Counted from the first letter of the stretch, positions 25,264 through 37,439 are shown. The stretch: 64,000 bases of DNA from Eublepharis macularius (GCF_028583425.1 NC_072807.1:38135001-38199000); one strand, 5' to 3'. The notes: generated from the sequence alone by a model not told the origin. Numbers and translations are program-made.

Positions 25264-26961
25264 TCTGGCCTGACAGGCAGCTACAGGGCATGGCAAGGTC
25301 AAGGCTCAGCTCCCCCCCCCTCCCCTCCCACCAGGTGAGTTCACATCATCAGCTTAAGGAAGAGGAAGCACATGATAGGCTTAGATCACCTTCCAGCTGG
25401 CCTCCCCCAGTTAGATAATTGGCTCAGGTGGCGGTTTGTGACTCTGGGGGCACCAGGAGGGCAGTTCCACACTTGCAGAAGAGGCAGCCCTCCGCCCGCA
25501 GGTACCAGCTGATGCCCAATCCCAAGAGGAAGTGCTGAAATCCTCAGGAAGGTATCGCACTGGTGTTCCCGGATCTGTGCACAGCTGCCAATGTTTCACA
25601 GGTGAAGAGGGGCAGTTACAATCCCCCAATTCTCATTCTGAGGATTACGGCCAATGCACCCCCCTCCCACTACCCCTCATTGCTGAACTGAAGATATTTT
25701 TTCCTGATCGTTGCCTTTCTTAGCCCCTCTGACCATGCACCGCCCCTCACTCTCTTTGTGGCTTTTCCAGGGGTTTTGAAAAATGTGCAACCAGACACAA
25801 AATGGGCAGCTCAGAGGAACGGAAGTCTGCTGTTCAAGCCTCCTTCAGGACTGCTTTCAGGTCCCCTGTTCTGAGGATTTCCTCCCACTCTGCGTAGGCT
25901 TGTCAATCGGGTGTGGAATGTAACTCTATGCAACAAAGCATGTGCGCACACCCGAGGAAAAGGCACAGGTGTGTTGTAGTGGTTTGCACAAATTACAGCC
26001 ACTGTGCAGTTTCCCTCTGAAAACGCCTGAGCCGCTCCTAGCCTCACGCCTCATCCACACAGCATTTCTTCACGTGCCTGGTTTCGAACCCGAGTCAATG
26101 CTACTTCATCCTGGCTGTGGACCAACCTCTTGTCTCCCCGCTCCTCCCACCAGAAGACTGGGAATGTCCCCCAAAGCTCCCTCTCTCACCAGCCCCACCT
26201 TCTCCACATTTTCCATCTCACCCTTTCTTACTGTTGCTACTTCTTAGCCCACTGAGAAATCCGGCTCCATTTCCTAAGCACCTTCACACACCTGCCTCCT
26301 GGGATTTTTTTCCTTTTAAGTTCCTTCCCACACAGTTCCTCTTGAGAGGGGTTTTCCCCGACAAGCCAGATTTTTTGCTTCCTAGCACAGAAACCGGTTT
26401 GAGGACAAACACTCAATAGCTGGTGGTTTGATTCCATGGGCAGATGTTGGTGAACATTCCATAGCATCACATCAGCTTAGCCAATTATGACCAACGGCTT
26501 TCGAGCCTCTTGGCACTTCACCGTTTAGATTCTGGAGCGTGCCTGTCGATAGGCTTCACTACCTCCAGTGGCTGCTTATGGGTCCAAGCTGCGAATTGGG
26601 AAGGAGGGCAGCTGCCCTCTGGCCAAGACCGTGCTGCTAAGTGGTTTCCAGGTTTTCAAAAGCATTTTTTAAAATCACATTCTGAATAAAAAGGAGTACG
26701 TTTTAAGTTTCTACACATAAGACAGAGGCACCATACGTCATTTGAAGAGCTTTAAAAAGAGCTTTGAAATTTGTTCCCAATCAGAAACATACTAGAAATA
26801 GAGCTACACTGAAATCAATGTGTCATTTACAGTGATCCAGGAAAGCTGGTGTCACTGACTGGAGCCAGAGCCTAACATATACATAAGGAAACTCTTGTAA
26901 TGGATTTTGTCTCTCCTATGAATTCACTTCCTGCAGGCCTTAAGTTAGCCACTGTCTGTCT
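25264..26961. other. No recognisable gene
   Basis: Non-coding. Pyrimidine-rich stretches near 26100-26340 give spurious proline-rich frames. Confidence 0.5.
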
Positions 26962-27180
26962 CAAGCAGCGGTGGTGCAGTGGTTAGAGTATTGGACTAGG
27001 ACAGAGGGATTGAATTCCCATACCGCCACAAATGCCCTTGAGACTCTTGGACCAATCATTCTCCCTCTCAGCTTAACCTACCTCACAGGGCTGTTGTGAG
27101 GAGAGCATGAAGAACAGGAGAATCATGTATGGTGCCCTGAGCTCACCGAAGGATGGGGGAGGAACGCAATAGCCTCAGCC
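26962..27180 (+). mobile_element. Sauria-type tRNA SINE
   Basis: Head GGTGGTGCAGTGGTTAGAGT, B-box-like GGATTGAATTCCC, and body CTCAGCTTAACCTACCTCAC AGGGCTGTTGTGAGG. Confidence 0.85.
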
Positions 27181-29545
27181 CACCCGTCTGTAATATGTAT
27201 TTCTTCTTGTTATTTAGAGAATGCATCTGCTGCCTTTCCAAAGCCTGGATGGAAGAAGCAATGCAGGAATAAAGACCGAAGTTTCAGGGAGGCGGTGTCA
27301 GCACAGCTCTTTGAACACTACAAGGCAAGACATGCGTGCTACACGTGTTTCGATCTGGGACTCGAAACCCACAAGTGCCTCGCTTCTTTCTCTAACCTGA
27401 CTTGCCAATGGCGACTGTGAATGGCACGACGGAGGCCGAAACCATCCTTTTCCTGTTTTCTCGCTCTGGGTTCTTGGTCCCCTTTTGAAAACAATGTTTG
27501 TGCAGCTGAAGGCGCCCCCCCGAGAGGGCTGGTTTGGGCTGGGGTTTCCTGCCAGCCAGCGATAGCTCTCTCTGCTTCCCGGAGCTGGCAGGGCAGGGCA
27601 GGGCAGGGGAGGGTTCCTCATCGAGTGCCTGACAGCGAGTGAGCCCTCCCTCTTTTGTGAGTATTAATAACTCAGCCGAGTCTGGAGGAGCTGCTTAGCC
27701 GCAGGGTCACCTGAGGACACCAGCAGCAGCAGCGAACCGCTCCACGCTTAAAAGGGCGATGGCCTTCTCTGCCCCACCCCCAATTCTCACTTCCCAGCCA
27801 AGGCCAAGCCACGGGCAACTGCCACCCTTCACCCTTAGAATCTAACAGCTCGGCCCCTGTTCTTTCCAAGACTCTTGTGGGGCCCACAAGAATGGAAGCC
27901 TCTCCCACCCGCTTCTGCTAAAACCCTCCTTTGCAACAAGGGGGCCCTGGGCACTGTGCAGTAATCCTGCTGTGACCTGCCGCTTCCGAGCAGCAAGGAA
28001 ACGGAGGACTGGGAGCTGGTGCAGCACTTCTCACCCCTGTAGTTCTCCCCCAGATTCCCTCCCGGACACAGAACACTAAAGGCAAGAGGAGTCTCATTTT
28101 CTAAGCTGCATCGGGGAGCCCGAACAGGAGCACGAGGGGAGCGGTTCAGTGTCTCGCAAGCTCTCTCAAAGGGCAGCAGCAGAAGGCGTTTCCCGTGTTC
28201 CCAATTCCTGCTTTAGGGCACAGACTGGGGTGTGGCCGGGTGCCAGGGGAGGCAAGTGCAGCATGGCGTGAGTTCCCTCGCACACCTTCCTGAGGCATGC
28301 CTCCACCGCTCCCACATCCCCCATGTCTTCGTGGGCAGGTATGGGATCCAGGCGGGCAGGCAGGGAGAAGGCCTTTATGTTTAAGGATGGCCACTTGGGG
28401 CTCTGCCTTATGCCCCTGCAGATCCCCCCCGTTGCTTCCTCCCATTCCAGTCCCTTTAATTCCAGGGGGTAGGCAGGATGAGGCCGAATGGCACTTCTGC
28501 ACAGCTTCTGCCCAGGCTGCTTTGGGACAGTTTAGAGAGAGAAGGGAGCTCGATTGACGGGAACAACTCCAGGCACTCGTTCATTGCAAAGAGAGGCAGG
28601 CACAGCTCCCGAGGGAACAACGCTCCTTCCGACCTTTTCTCCCAGGGATTTGCTGTGGACTTTTTGGTCCAGGGGAACTACGCTGAGACTGGGCTCGCTG
28701 AACCTCTCTGAGGGTAGAGGCGGCTCATTATGCCGGATCATGCTCAGAAAGTCCTTTGCCAGTGGCTCTTTGGGAAGTGGAGCCATTAGGGGGATAACAA
28801 GGAGCGCCTTTCATGGATCAGCAAGTGGCTGAATGGGGAAAAAAGGCAGGAATAATTGACTTACATAATGGAGACTGAAGGGGAATGTCACAGGTCACTT
28901 CAGGCCAGCGATGGGGCATGTGCACTTAACCTCTTAATTAATTGCTTTAGCCAAGGGGATGTGTGTGGGGGGGGGCGCAGTGGGAAAAGTCCAGCAAACG
29001 ATGCCCAAGGACTGCGACACAAAACGGGTTGTGGAAACGTGCACATTGCGGCAAGATTCTGCACTGCTCTTCTGCACCTCTCCTCCTCCTGCCAGCACCT
29101 GGCAAGCCGCCATGCCCACAAAAAGCAAGTAGGAAAAGGTATCAGGATTGCTCTCAGAGCATGGCCTCGGGGTGGGCGCTGAAATGGGGCTAAGCTTCAG
29201 TACTTGCAAGATCCAGAGGGAGGGTCAAGAAGACAGCAAACAGAAACCGAGTTGTTCTCTGCGGTCCCAGGCCTGCAACAGCGATTGCTGGGCCCTGCCC
29301 TCCTCCCTTGGCACGCATGCTGCAGTTGCAGCGGAAGGTGGGGGGGGGCCTCCCCCTCTGCCACACAATGCCACACCTCAGGCACCTGCCTGAATAGCTA
29401 CTAGGACTGGCAGCAAGGGCAAGCATCTTGCACAAGATCCCTCAGACTTCAGAACCAGTCCTTGAAGGTTTTTCTCAGAGCAACGGCAAAACTAGGAAAG
29501 GAAGGTTACCTCTCAAAGACTGCTAGCCCTTTGCAATCTCCCATA
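27181..29545. other. Repeat-poor upstream block
   Basis: A 2.4 kb block without recognisable mobile elements and of higher GC. 28440-28860 is the most gene-like in composition but has stops in every long frame. It could hold conserved regulatory DNA for the downstream gene. Confidence 0.35.
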
Positions 29546-29555
29546 GCTCCTCAGC

Positions 29556-29792
29556 AGGATCGGAGTCCAGTGGCACCTTAGAGACTAACAAGATTTTCAG
29601 GGTGTAAGCTTTTGAGAGTCACAGCTCCCTTCTTCAGATACCTCAAGACAGGAGCAGAAGATATCTGAAGAAGGGAGCTTTGGCCCTTGAAAGTTTATAC
29701 CCTTGAAAAACCCTGTTAGTCTCTAAGGTACCACTGGACTCAAATCCTGTGGTTCTATTGCGGACCAACATGGCTACCTAACTGAAACACTT
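29556..29792 (+). mobile_element. Palindromic family A retroposon, copy A5
   Basis: A 237 bp inverted repeat of the same subfamily as A2. Flanks GCTCCTCAGC (29546-29555) and GCTCCTCAAC (29793-29802) agree at 9 of 10. The plus-strand motif at 29661-29700 keeps CTGAAGA and GAAA. Its stem I has changed from GCAT/ATGC to ATAT/ATAC with the third pair still complementary (T-A for C-G). Confidence 0.78.
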
Positions 29793-29893
29793 GCTCCTCA
29801 ACTCATTAATGCAAAATGGCTGATCTTTTCATTCTCCTGCTGCCAGCAGCATCTATGTCTGCCTAAAGAGCTCCTCAAATAGATTCATCTGAA

Positions 29894-30250
29894 ATGTGGT
29901 GCTGGAGGAGAGTTTTGCGGATACCCTGGACAGCCCAAAAGACAAATAAGCGGGTACTAGATCAAATCAAGCCTGAATTCTCCCAAGAAGCTAAAATGAC
30001 AAAACTGAGGCTATCGTATTTTGGGCACATCATGAGAAGACAAGACTCTCTGGAAAAGTCAATAATGCTAGGAAAAGGGGAAGGCAGTAGGAAAAGAGGA
30101 AGTCCTAAAATGAGATGGCTGGACTCAAGAAAGGAAGCCACGTCCTCCAGTTTGCAGGATCTGAGCAAGTCTGTTAATGATAGGATGTTTTGGAAGTCTT
30201 TCATTCATAGGGTCGCCATAGGTTGGTGGCAACTTGACGGCATATAACAG
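29894..30250 (+). mobile_element. Bov-B (RTE) LINE 3' end
   Basis: The open frame begins MWCWRRVLRIPWTAQKTNKR and continues with LRLSYFGHIMRRQDSLEKS and KMRWLDSRKE, the C-terminal part of a Bov-B-type ORF2. It ends in GGGTCGCCATAGGTTGGTGG and CAACTTGACGGCATATAACA, the typical Bov-B 3' terminus. The copy is 5' truncated and non-functional. Confidence 0.88.
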
Positions 30251-30309
30251 ACACCCCTGGGTTGTTAACCTCTATTAAAAATTCTGTGCGTGTCTCTCTT
30301 TTATCAGAA

Positions 30310-30450
30310 TATATATATATGGCTATCTATATTTTACCCACCTCCCTTTCTCCACAGTGTTCAGAGCAATACACACAGTCTTCCCTTCCTCTCTTTTATT
30401 TTCACAACAACCCTGTGTGGTAGGTTAGGCTGAGAGGGAAGGGGTGGCCC
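30310..30450 (-). mobile_element. Sauria-type SINE 3' part
   Basis: CACAACAACCCTGTGTGGTA GGTTAGGCTGAGAGG on the minus strand, with a TATATA-rich tail at its left. Confidence 0.75.
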
Positions 30451-31489
30451 AAGATTCACAACTCCTTCTCTTCTCTGCTGCACCAGCTCTCAGATCAAAG
30501 ACTCCTTCACACATTTTTACACTTCACAGAGAACAGAGAGCAGAAGCCTTTTGTGCAGAAGAAGACTCCTAGCCGCACACTTCCTCTCCTGGTCTCTCTT
30601 CCTCCCCACACCCTTGTTGAAGTCTACAATCATTCAACCCTATGGGGGAAAAAAAAACCTGTGTGTTGTTTCTGTGAGATTCCTGACACTTGGGGTGTTG
30701 ACGCTTACTAGAGAAAAGAGATGTTGAGCACCTCTGCTGGGAAATGAAATATTGCCTAACTCTAGAGTAACCACAAGAACAGAAAAAACAACTTTTTTTC
30801 TCTTTTTCTGCAGCGGGTGGCCTTTTCCCATAACTCTGGCCTCTCTGTTTTGCAACAATACAGCTATGCATCCTGCCGGGGTGGCTGCCCAGCGCCAACC
30901 ACATGCCGAGCAAATGCAAACCCCCTCGGGAGATCAAGATGAAGGCAAGGCTGGAGACAAGCCCACCTCAGCTGGTCTCTCTGGGGCAAGAGCCAAGAGG
31001 AAGGGGGCTGAGAAGCACACGGGCTCTGCCACAGCCTCTGCCGCTGGTTGCTCAAGCAGAGGGAGAAAGGGTTGACCAGCCCTTTGCCTCTGCTCCCCAA
31101 GTGATGTGGCAGTGGGTGGGACCAAAACGCTGGCCTTTCCACCCTTTCTTACGGCAAAACACTGCCCCACTTAAAAGGCCGCAGGCTTAGTCAGGGAAGC
31201 ATGCCGTGGCTTTTATGGTTTCAGGAGGGGGGAAAGAGAAAGAGAGACCCAGAACGGAAGCAGGAGGCTTTGAGCGTTCTTCGGGAATCTGCTCTATGTT
31301 CTATGGAAACTAAAAATGCTGGCTTCCAGCCTGCGGCAAGCGAGTCCTGTGTTATCACTACCACGCACAGGAGTCGACTTCTTTTCCTGAGCAGTGACAG
31401 TGGGGTAGCGTACATGATTTGCACGTGGAAGGATCCCACAAGGGTACGTAGATCCTACTGATCAGAGGATCAGTCTGTACTAGTCTGTA
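30451..31489. other. No recognisable gene
   Basis: Non-coding. Overlapping frames on both strands at 30750-31190 lack motifs. Confidence 0.45.
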
Positions 31490-31590
31490 GTAGCAGAAGG
31501 CATTTCCAAGTCCAGCAGCACTTTAAAGCCTGGAACATTGTGTATGAATGTCCTTAGGGTGCTACGGGACTTAAATTCTGTTCTACCAAT
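31490..31590. mobile_element. Family A relic, copy A6
   Basis: Degenerate arms (CAAGTCCAGCAGCACTTTAA and GGGTGCTACGGGACTTAAATTC) facing each other. No reliable flanking duplication or ribozyme core remains. Confidence 0.5.
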
Positions 31591-31738
31591 CAGAATGCTG
31601 CTTCAACAGCCCAAGGAGCCAATGAGGCCAGCATCTTCTTACTAGAAGTGGCCATCCTGGGGAGAACAGTGTGGCTCAGCAGATCTTTCATAGGTTTTCC
31701 AGATGGGTGCTGTCATTTTGACACATCATAGCCTTAAG

Positions 31739-31739
31739 A

Positions 31740-31800
<61 letters not shown>
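31739..31800 (+). repeat. (AAT)n microsatellite
   Basis: Twenty AAT units forming the 3' tail of the adjacent minus-strand SINE. Confidence 0.98.
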
Positions 31801-32037
31801 GATTTATATACTGCCCTTCAGGACAACTTAATGCCCACTCAGAGCGGTTTACAAAGTAAGTCATTATTATCCCCACAACAAAACACCCTGTGAGGTGGGT
31901 GGGGCTGAGAGAGCTCTGAAAGAGCTGTGACTGACCCAAGGTCACCCAGCTGGCTTCAAGAGGAGGGGTGGGGAATCAAACCCGGCTCTCCAGATTAGAG
32001 TCCCGCACTCTTAATCACTACACCAAACTGGCTCTCA
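31801..32037 (-). mobile_element. Sauria/ACA-type tRNA SINE, complete
   Basis: The best preserved copy: the complement reads AGCCAGTTTGGTGTAGTGAT then GGAGAGCCGGGTTTGATTCC (A and B boxes), GACCTTGGGTCAGTCACA and the CACCTCACAGGG body. Confidence 0.92.
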
Positions 32038-32074
32038 TCTCACTGTATCGTACCAAATCAAGGCATCAAAGGGC

Positions 32075-32118
32075 CTGTTACCAGCCCAGGGCTCTAACTA
32101 CTACACCACGTTGTTCCC
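32075..32118 (-). mobile_element. Sauria-type SINE head fragment
   Basis: GGCTCTAACTACTACACCAC is the reversed tRNA head of a second copy abutting the complete SINE. Confidence 0.55.
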
Positions 32119-32236
32119 TGCATAAGAAGAAATCCTAGGCCTACTTAGAAGCAAAAACGAGACACAGGAAACCACTGCAAGGATCCCAAAAGAGCTTGAG
32201 ATCAGTTCAGTGAGCACAAGAGGAGTTTAAGACTTA

Positions 32237-32438
32237 GAGCCAAGCTACAAGTGACGCCTGACACAGGTTGGACACTTGTCAGCCTCCCTCAAGTTTTGAT
32301 GGGAAATGTAGGCGTCCTGGTCTTGCAGCTGTAATGGAGAGCAAAGATGTAAAACCAGGACGCCTACATTTCCCATCAAAACTTGAGGGGAGCTGACAAG
32401 TGTCCAACCTGTGTCAGGCGTCACTTGTAGCTTGGCTC
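32237..32438. mobile_element. Foldback MITE (family B), copy B3
   Basis: A 202 bp near-perfect palindrome with ends GAGCCAAGCTACAAGTGA and a 3 bp TTA duplication (32234-32236, 32439-32441), as in PIF/Harbinger. The inner sequence differs from B1/B2 but matches B4. Confidence 0.85.
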
Positions 32439-32954
32439 TTACTCTTCTTGAAAGGTAGACACCCTCCCCCCCTTGCCTTCCAGCAAACTGCTTTTGAAAC
32501 AGAGACGGGATTTCTGAAAGAATTTGCGATGTGGTTCAAAGGAAAAAGGGGTGGGGGAGAATCCTGAAAGATTCTGCCAGGAACGGGAAGCCTCTTGGAT
32601 GAGCTTTAAGCCTGCAGGAAGCAAACCCAGCAGCTGGACGGGGGAGCGTGCTGGTAAAAATAGGCGCATCACCTTACCGTGCACATGCGCCCCTGTCTGT
32701 AGCAGGAAGCACCAGGCAGAGCCAAAATAACAGCAAAGCTGCCCTTTGCACTTTCACATTATCCCTGCACGGGAAGAAAAGGAACAGCGATAATTCCCCC
32801 GCCCGGTAATACTAACTTAGGTGGGCGCGACTTCCAGATGCCGGCCAGTCTCAAGTGATAAGAAATGTTCATTAGGGTGTTAGTTGAGCAAGATCTGTTT
32901 GGTTGTTCTCTCCCACTGCTGATGGACTCTACTTGAGAAAGCCGGTCTTCTTCC

Positions 32955-33560
32955 CAGATGCAGAGGCGGTTTTAGCTACAGGGCATCTGGGGCAGCTACC
33001 TTAGGTTTCCAGGTCCCCTTACCCTCCCAGCGGGAGAGGGGGCAGGATCTGGCTCTTACCTTGTTCTCCCCTTCTTCTTCACTCACGCATGTGCAGCATG
33101 ACTGCACGGTGACAACACTTCTGGTGACGTCACCATGCAGGCGTAGGGTGCAAACCTGCATCACAGCAGGCCTGTGATGGGCTCAGCCTCAAACGGGCCC
33201 GGTTCAGCCCATTTGTGGCCCAAATTGGCCCATGGCGAAACATGGAAGTGCTCCAGGGGTGGCGCAATGAGGTCAGTGACGTCGTCGTGCTGCCCTGGGA
33301 GCACACCCAGGAGGCCCGTTCTAGTGCCTTCCTCTCCTGCTGGCCAGGTAAGTGGAGGCGGGGGGTGGAGGGTGAAAGTGGGGGATCTCCCGTCCCCACC
33401 AGGGGAATGGGATCCCTACAGCTACCCCAGCCTCTGGGCTGGGCAGGGCCCCAACAACCCATGGCGCTGTCCCCTGATGGAGGGGGGAAGAACACGGTGA
33501 ATAGGGCCTCCCTCTGCACACACCTGCCCCATCTAGAACTCGGGCCACCAGCTTGGTGTT
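32955..33560. mobile_element. GC-rich dispersed repeat region
   Basis: Begins CAGAGGCGGTTTTAGCTACA, which looks like a hAT terminus, and holds GTGACGTCACCATGCAGGCG. No matching right end or 8 bp duplication was found. Long open frames (up to 158 codons, 33215-33691) reflect the composition. Confidence 0.35.
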
Positions 33561-34556
33561 GGCCACGTACCACCCGCCTTTCAGCAGCCAGCTCAAGGGC
33601 TGCCCTTTACTTGTGTGCGATGATCCCGAGGCCCCATCCTGGACTAGGCCCCCGAATCACTGCATACAAATGGGCAGCCGTTCTTTGGTGAGTCCTACCG
33701 GTCGGGCTCTTGTGAGAGGCCTGGGTTCATCTGATCACAAAAGCAGGATTCCTTCACCGCCACAGGAGCCGCTAGACCACTGCCTTGCTAGAATATCTAT
33801 GAAACTGGCAGCAGCTGCACCAAGAGAGGCTGAAAGACGGGAAGGGCACCAGAGGACAAGGTATGCTGTTTGGTCTTTAATGCCTCGGAGAAAGAATTCC
33901 CGACTCTCATTCTCGCTGAATTCTAGGCTTTACTGCGGCCTCGGAAGCCATTAAGAGGTTCTTTGCATTCTGAACTGGAAACTCTCCTATATTTCCTACA
34001 AAACCCGAGAGAGCTGGACCAGGTGTTACCACCATTGCATCAGACTGCCAGGCTGGCCTTTCTGTTTGCTGCCAGTGCTTTCCGGTGAGCAGTGCACAGC
34101 TCACACGTACCTCACAAAGGGACACGTAAGGTGTGTATGTGTGTGTATATTTGTGTCTCTGGCAAACATGCCTATGAAAACTTGTCTGCCAAAAAATTTA
34201 TTGATGTTGGTCCGGGCAGAGCAAATACGAGCCTGTGTTAGAAAGCCAATTCGTGGAAAAAGTACAGTGCACAAGAAAGCGCAACTTGTACTGTACTTTT
34301 GCATTTCAGCCAAGAGTAAATTTCAGAACGAAAGAGAAGACTTATGAATTGCTAAACTGGGTGGAATGAAGCCAGAGCTTACAATAATTGCCTCTATTCA
34401 GTGTCTTTCTCTCTGCTTCAGAAACAACGGCTCATCTCAGACAATGGCCTGGGTGTGTTAAGCGAGTGCCACCGAGTCGTAAATTGTGGAAAGGCGTGGG
34501 CTAAGAACGCAGTGGCAATTGACATTTCAGTCTCCTGCTTAAACAGAACTTTTTGC

Positions 34557-34801
34557 GTATTGTCGAAGGCTTTCACGGCTGGAGAACAATGGTTGTTGTG
34601 GGTTTTCCGGGCTGTATTGCCGTGGTCTTGGCATTGTAGTTCCTGACGTTTCGCCAGCAGCTGTGGCTGGCATCTGTGACACTGAGAGATCTCTGTCTTT
34701 CGGTGCTACACGTCTGAAGATGCCAGCCACAGCTGCTGGCGAAACGTCAGGAACTACAATGCCAAGACCACGGCAATACAGCCCGGAAAACCCACAACAA
34801 C
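34557..34801 (-). mobile_element. Palindromic family D retroposon, copy D1
   Basis: A 245 bp inverted repeat with the extended arm (TTGTCGAAGGCTTTCACGG) on the left. Flanks CAGAACTTTTTGC (34544-34556) and CAGAACTTTCTGC (34802-34814) agree at 12 of 13. Confidence 0.82.
34711..34751 (+). ncRNA. Hammerhead ribozyme motif (family D, copy D1)
   Basis: CGT, CTGAAGA, extra T, GCCAGC, loop CACAGCT, GCTGGC, GAAA, ACGT, cleavage nucleotide C, AGG. The core and stem II are intact. Stem I has a G-G mismatch at its second pair. The left-arm counterpart on the minus strand has lost the CTGAAGA core. Confidence 0.4.
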
Positions 34802-35564
34802 CAGAACTTTCTGCATTTCCTGCGAGACCCCTACCAACTGGGTGGAAACAAAGGGGCTGAGCAGCCTCGGATATTCAGGCTGGGCTTTATGTGACATCTG
34901 ATTGCCATGTCTCATGTGTGAGCATTAAAAGTCCCTTGTGAGCACTTCCAAGAGGTATGGCAACACACTAGTTGGCGAATGAGCCCTCTCTGGACTCATG
35001 GCATGGCCGGAGCTTATTGCAATGTCACCCGCATTCCTTCCCCCTGCTCCGTCCCCATTGGGATGCAATAAATAACCATGTTACAGCATTTCAAACATAG
35101 CAAGAAGTTTCCAAACAGCTGTCTTATTCCTGGAGGCGGGGGAGGGGGTAGTAACTTGTTGCATGGCATGTTGCACAATTAAGCCAATTTCCCAAAATGC
35201 CTATGGATTATCTGCCACAGCTATTGGCTAATTGTTGTGAGCTGTGCATCTTCTCCCTACTAGCTTTTGATTTCTGAGATCTGTCAAGTTCTTGCTGTTG
35301 ATTATTGCAGTGCTATCACGCGCAAACCATACAGTCGCTTTGGTGTCCTCTCACTCAGTGGTTATTCCTTCTCTTTCTCTGGAGAAGGGCCACCGTCCCC
35401 ACTTCTGTTTGGATATCCGGGAACATAAGCAGCTGTTTTATGCCGTGTCAGATTGTCGGTCTGTTCGGATCTGGGTTGTCTACTTTGACAGGCTGGGGCT
35501 CTCCAAGATCTCAAGGTGAGAGAGGCCTTCCTTAGCATCGGCTATACAAGATAATTTTCACTGG

Positions 35565-35640
35565 AGATGGTGGGGACTGAACCAGGGACCCTCTGCATGG
35601 AGAGCAGGAGCTCTGCTATAAAGCCATAAGCTCTCCCCTC
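35565..35640 (-). mobile_element. tRNA-derived SINE head (third type)
   Basis: The minus strand reads GCTCTCCATGCAGAGGGTCC CTGGTTCAGTCCCC, a tRNA-like head with a B box. Confidence 0.6.
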
Positions 35641-36366
35641 TTTCATTTCTGCCAGGATCATTTCTTGAGGTTTAAGCGTTTACCTGGCTTATATTTTGCA
35701 TTCATTTTGTTGAAGTTATATAGTATGTGCATTTTTCTACTGCCTTTAACCCTCATGACGGGGCGGGCTACTCGTCTAAGTACATAAACAGAATGTAACC
35801 GATCCACAATCCAAAAGTGAACGAGGAGGACTGAGAAGACTGGTTTTTGTCCTAGTTGAACAACAAAAACAAACATCGAAAACCCTGTCAGATGTGGCAG
35901 GGAAAATGGGAATGAACAGTGAGACTTTACAGTCTTCTGAGATATTTTAATAAGCAAAATCCCGCTCTTTCAGACATGGGAAAGAACTCCCTTTGATGTG
36001 TGATGTGGGCACTGGGTGTAATTGCCCCATTGAGTTACCACAGTACATTACGCCTGTTGAAATATACATAGGTATTGCATGTGGAATACAATGAAGACTT
36101 TGTACACCGGAGTGTGTAGTATACTATGCAGATGGTTGTGATGGTGTCTGGCGGGGGCGGACGGAGAATGCAGTGAACAGCCAGTGTCGTCTTTGTGTCC
36201 CAATTCACGGTAGCCATGAAGGAGTTCTGAAATAGGCTTCTTGTTTCAGCACCTCACCGCTTGCTTCCAGAAATTAAAGACTTTCTCATGCCACATGCTG
36301 TGGTTTCTGCCTGCGGACTCTGGAGACTCGGTGGCAAAAACCTATGGCCCACATGTGGCTCCTGTT

Positions 36367-36626
36367 CAGGGCTTTTTTTCTGGGAAAAGAGGTGGTGGAA
36401 CTCAGTGGGTTGCCCTCGGAGAAAAGGGTCACATGGCTGGTGGCCCCGCCCCCTGATCTCCAGACAGAGGGGAGTTGAGATTGCCCTCCGCGCCGCTAAG
36501 CGGCGCGGAGGGCAATCTCAACTCCCCTCTGTCTGGAGATCAGGGGGCGGGGCCACCAGCCATGTGACCGTTTTCAAGAGGTTCCGGAACTCCGTTTCAC
36601 CGCGTTCCAGCTGAAAAAAAGCCCTG
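36367..36626. mobile_element. Non-autonomous hAT element (family C), near-perfect palindrome
   Basis: A 260 bp palindrome centred on GCCGCTAAGCGGC, with terminal CAGGGCTTTTTTTCTGGG and a perfect 8 bp duplication CTCCTGTT (36359-36366, 36627-36634). Confidence 0.92.
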
Positions 36627-36829
36627 CTCCTGTTAGAGGTACCACCATGTAATCTGGTGCAAGGAGCCCCCACGCAGTTGTGGCCCTCCGGAGAAAGTTA
36701 GAAGGGCATCTTCTCTGTTGCCCTCCGGGAAGTCCTTTTAAGTAGACCTTTGGTGAGCGCCCCGGGGACAACTGTGGATCACTGGGCTCTTCCGCAATGC
36801 GTAATGTGGATAGTGATTGTTTAAAAAAA

Positions 36830-37260
36830 CGTTTATTAATACAGTCATAACATGATAAGAACAAGAACTAGAACAATAACAACAACAACTGAGGTAACGT
36901 GCAACTGTCATTATCAACCATACATCGAATAACTGCTTTTACAAGTAGATTTAAGCTAAGGTCCATAGAGTAGGTATACAGAGTAATTCCGATGGATTAT
37001 TTGAGCTGAACTCAAGTCCAGAAGAATTAAAAGTCCAGATTCACCATCATTTGACAAGGAAGTTTTGTTAGTAAAAATTCGTTATTCGTCAGATAATCTA
37101 AATACGGTTTCCATTTTGCATAGAAATTTGTTGTGCAGTGTGGCATTTCTCCATGTTGCAATCTATCAGTTAATTTTTCCATAATTAGCTGTTCCCAGAT
37201 TTTGTGATACCATGTGTTCAAGCTGGGAAACTTACGAGATTTCCTATTAAGAGCTATGGA
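36830..37260 (-). mobile_element. L1-like LINE, ORF2 C-terminus and 3' UTR
   Basis: The minus-strand frame ends with NTWYHKIWEQLIMEKLTDRL and NFYAKWKPYLDYLTNNEF, like the extreme C-terminus of L1 ORF2. It is followed by an A-rich 3' UTR with AATAAA. Confidence 0.6.
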
Positions 37261-37439
37261 GGTTTTTGCCGCTACTAGTAACGATTTTTAAAATATTAAC
37301 TAAAGTTGCTTTGAGTGAGGGAAAAAGGACAGGGTAGAAATCGATTAACAAATAAATACCATATGCAGAATTAAAAGCTCTATACTTTACGTGGCAGAAT
37401 AATAATTTTTTTAAAAATACCAAAAGGGCAACAGCACCC

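Noticed and set aside
31801..32037. Possible tRNA gene from A and B box matches
   Set aside because: The promoter boxes belong to a complete Sauria-type SINE with a simple-repeat tail; no cloverleaf is evident.
32955..32985. hAT-like left terminus CAGAGGCGG
   Set aside because: No matching inverted end or 8 bp duplication could be found downstream, so element borders are not claimed.
33215..33691. 158-codon open frame on the plus strand with frames open on the opposite strand
   Set aside because: Lies in a GC-rich dispersed repeat; low stop frequency is compositional.
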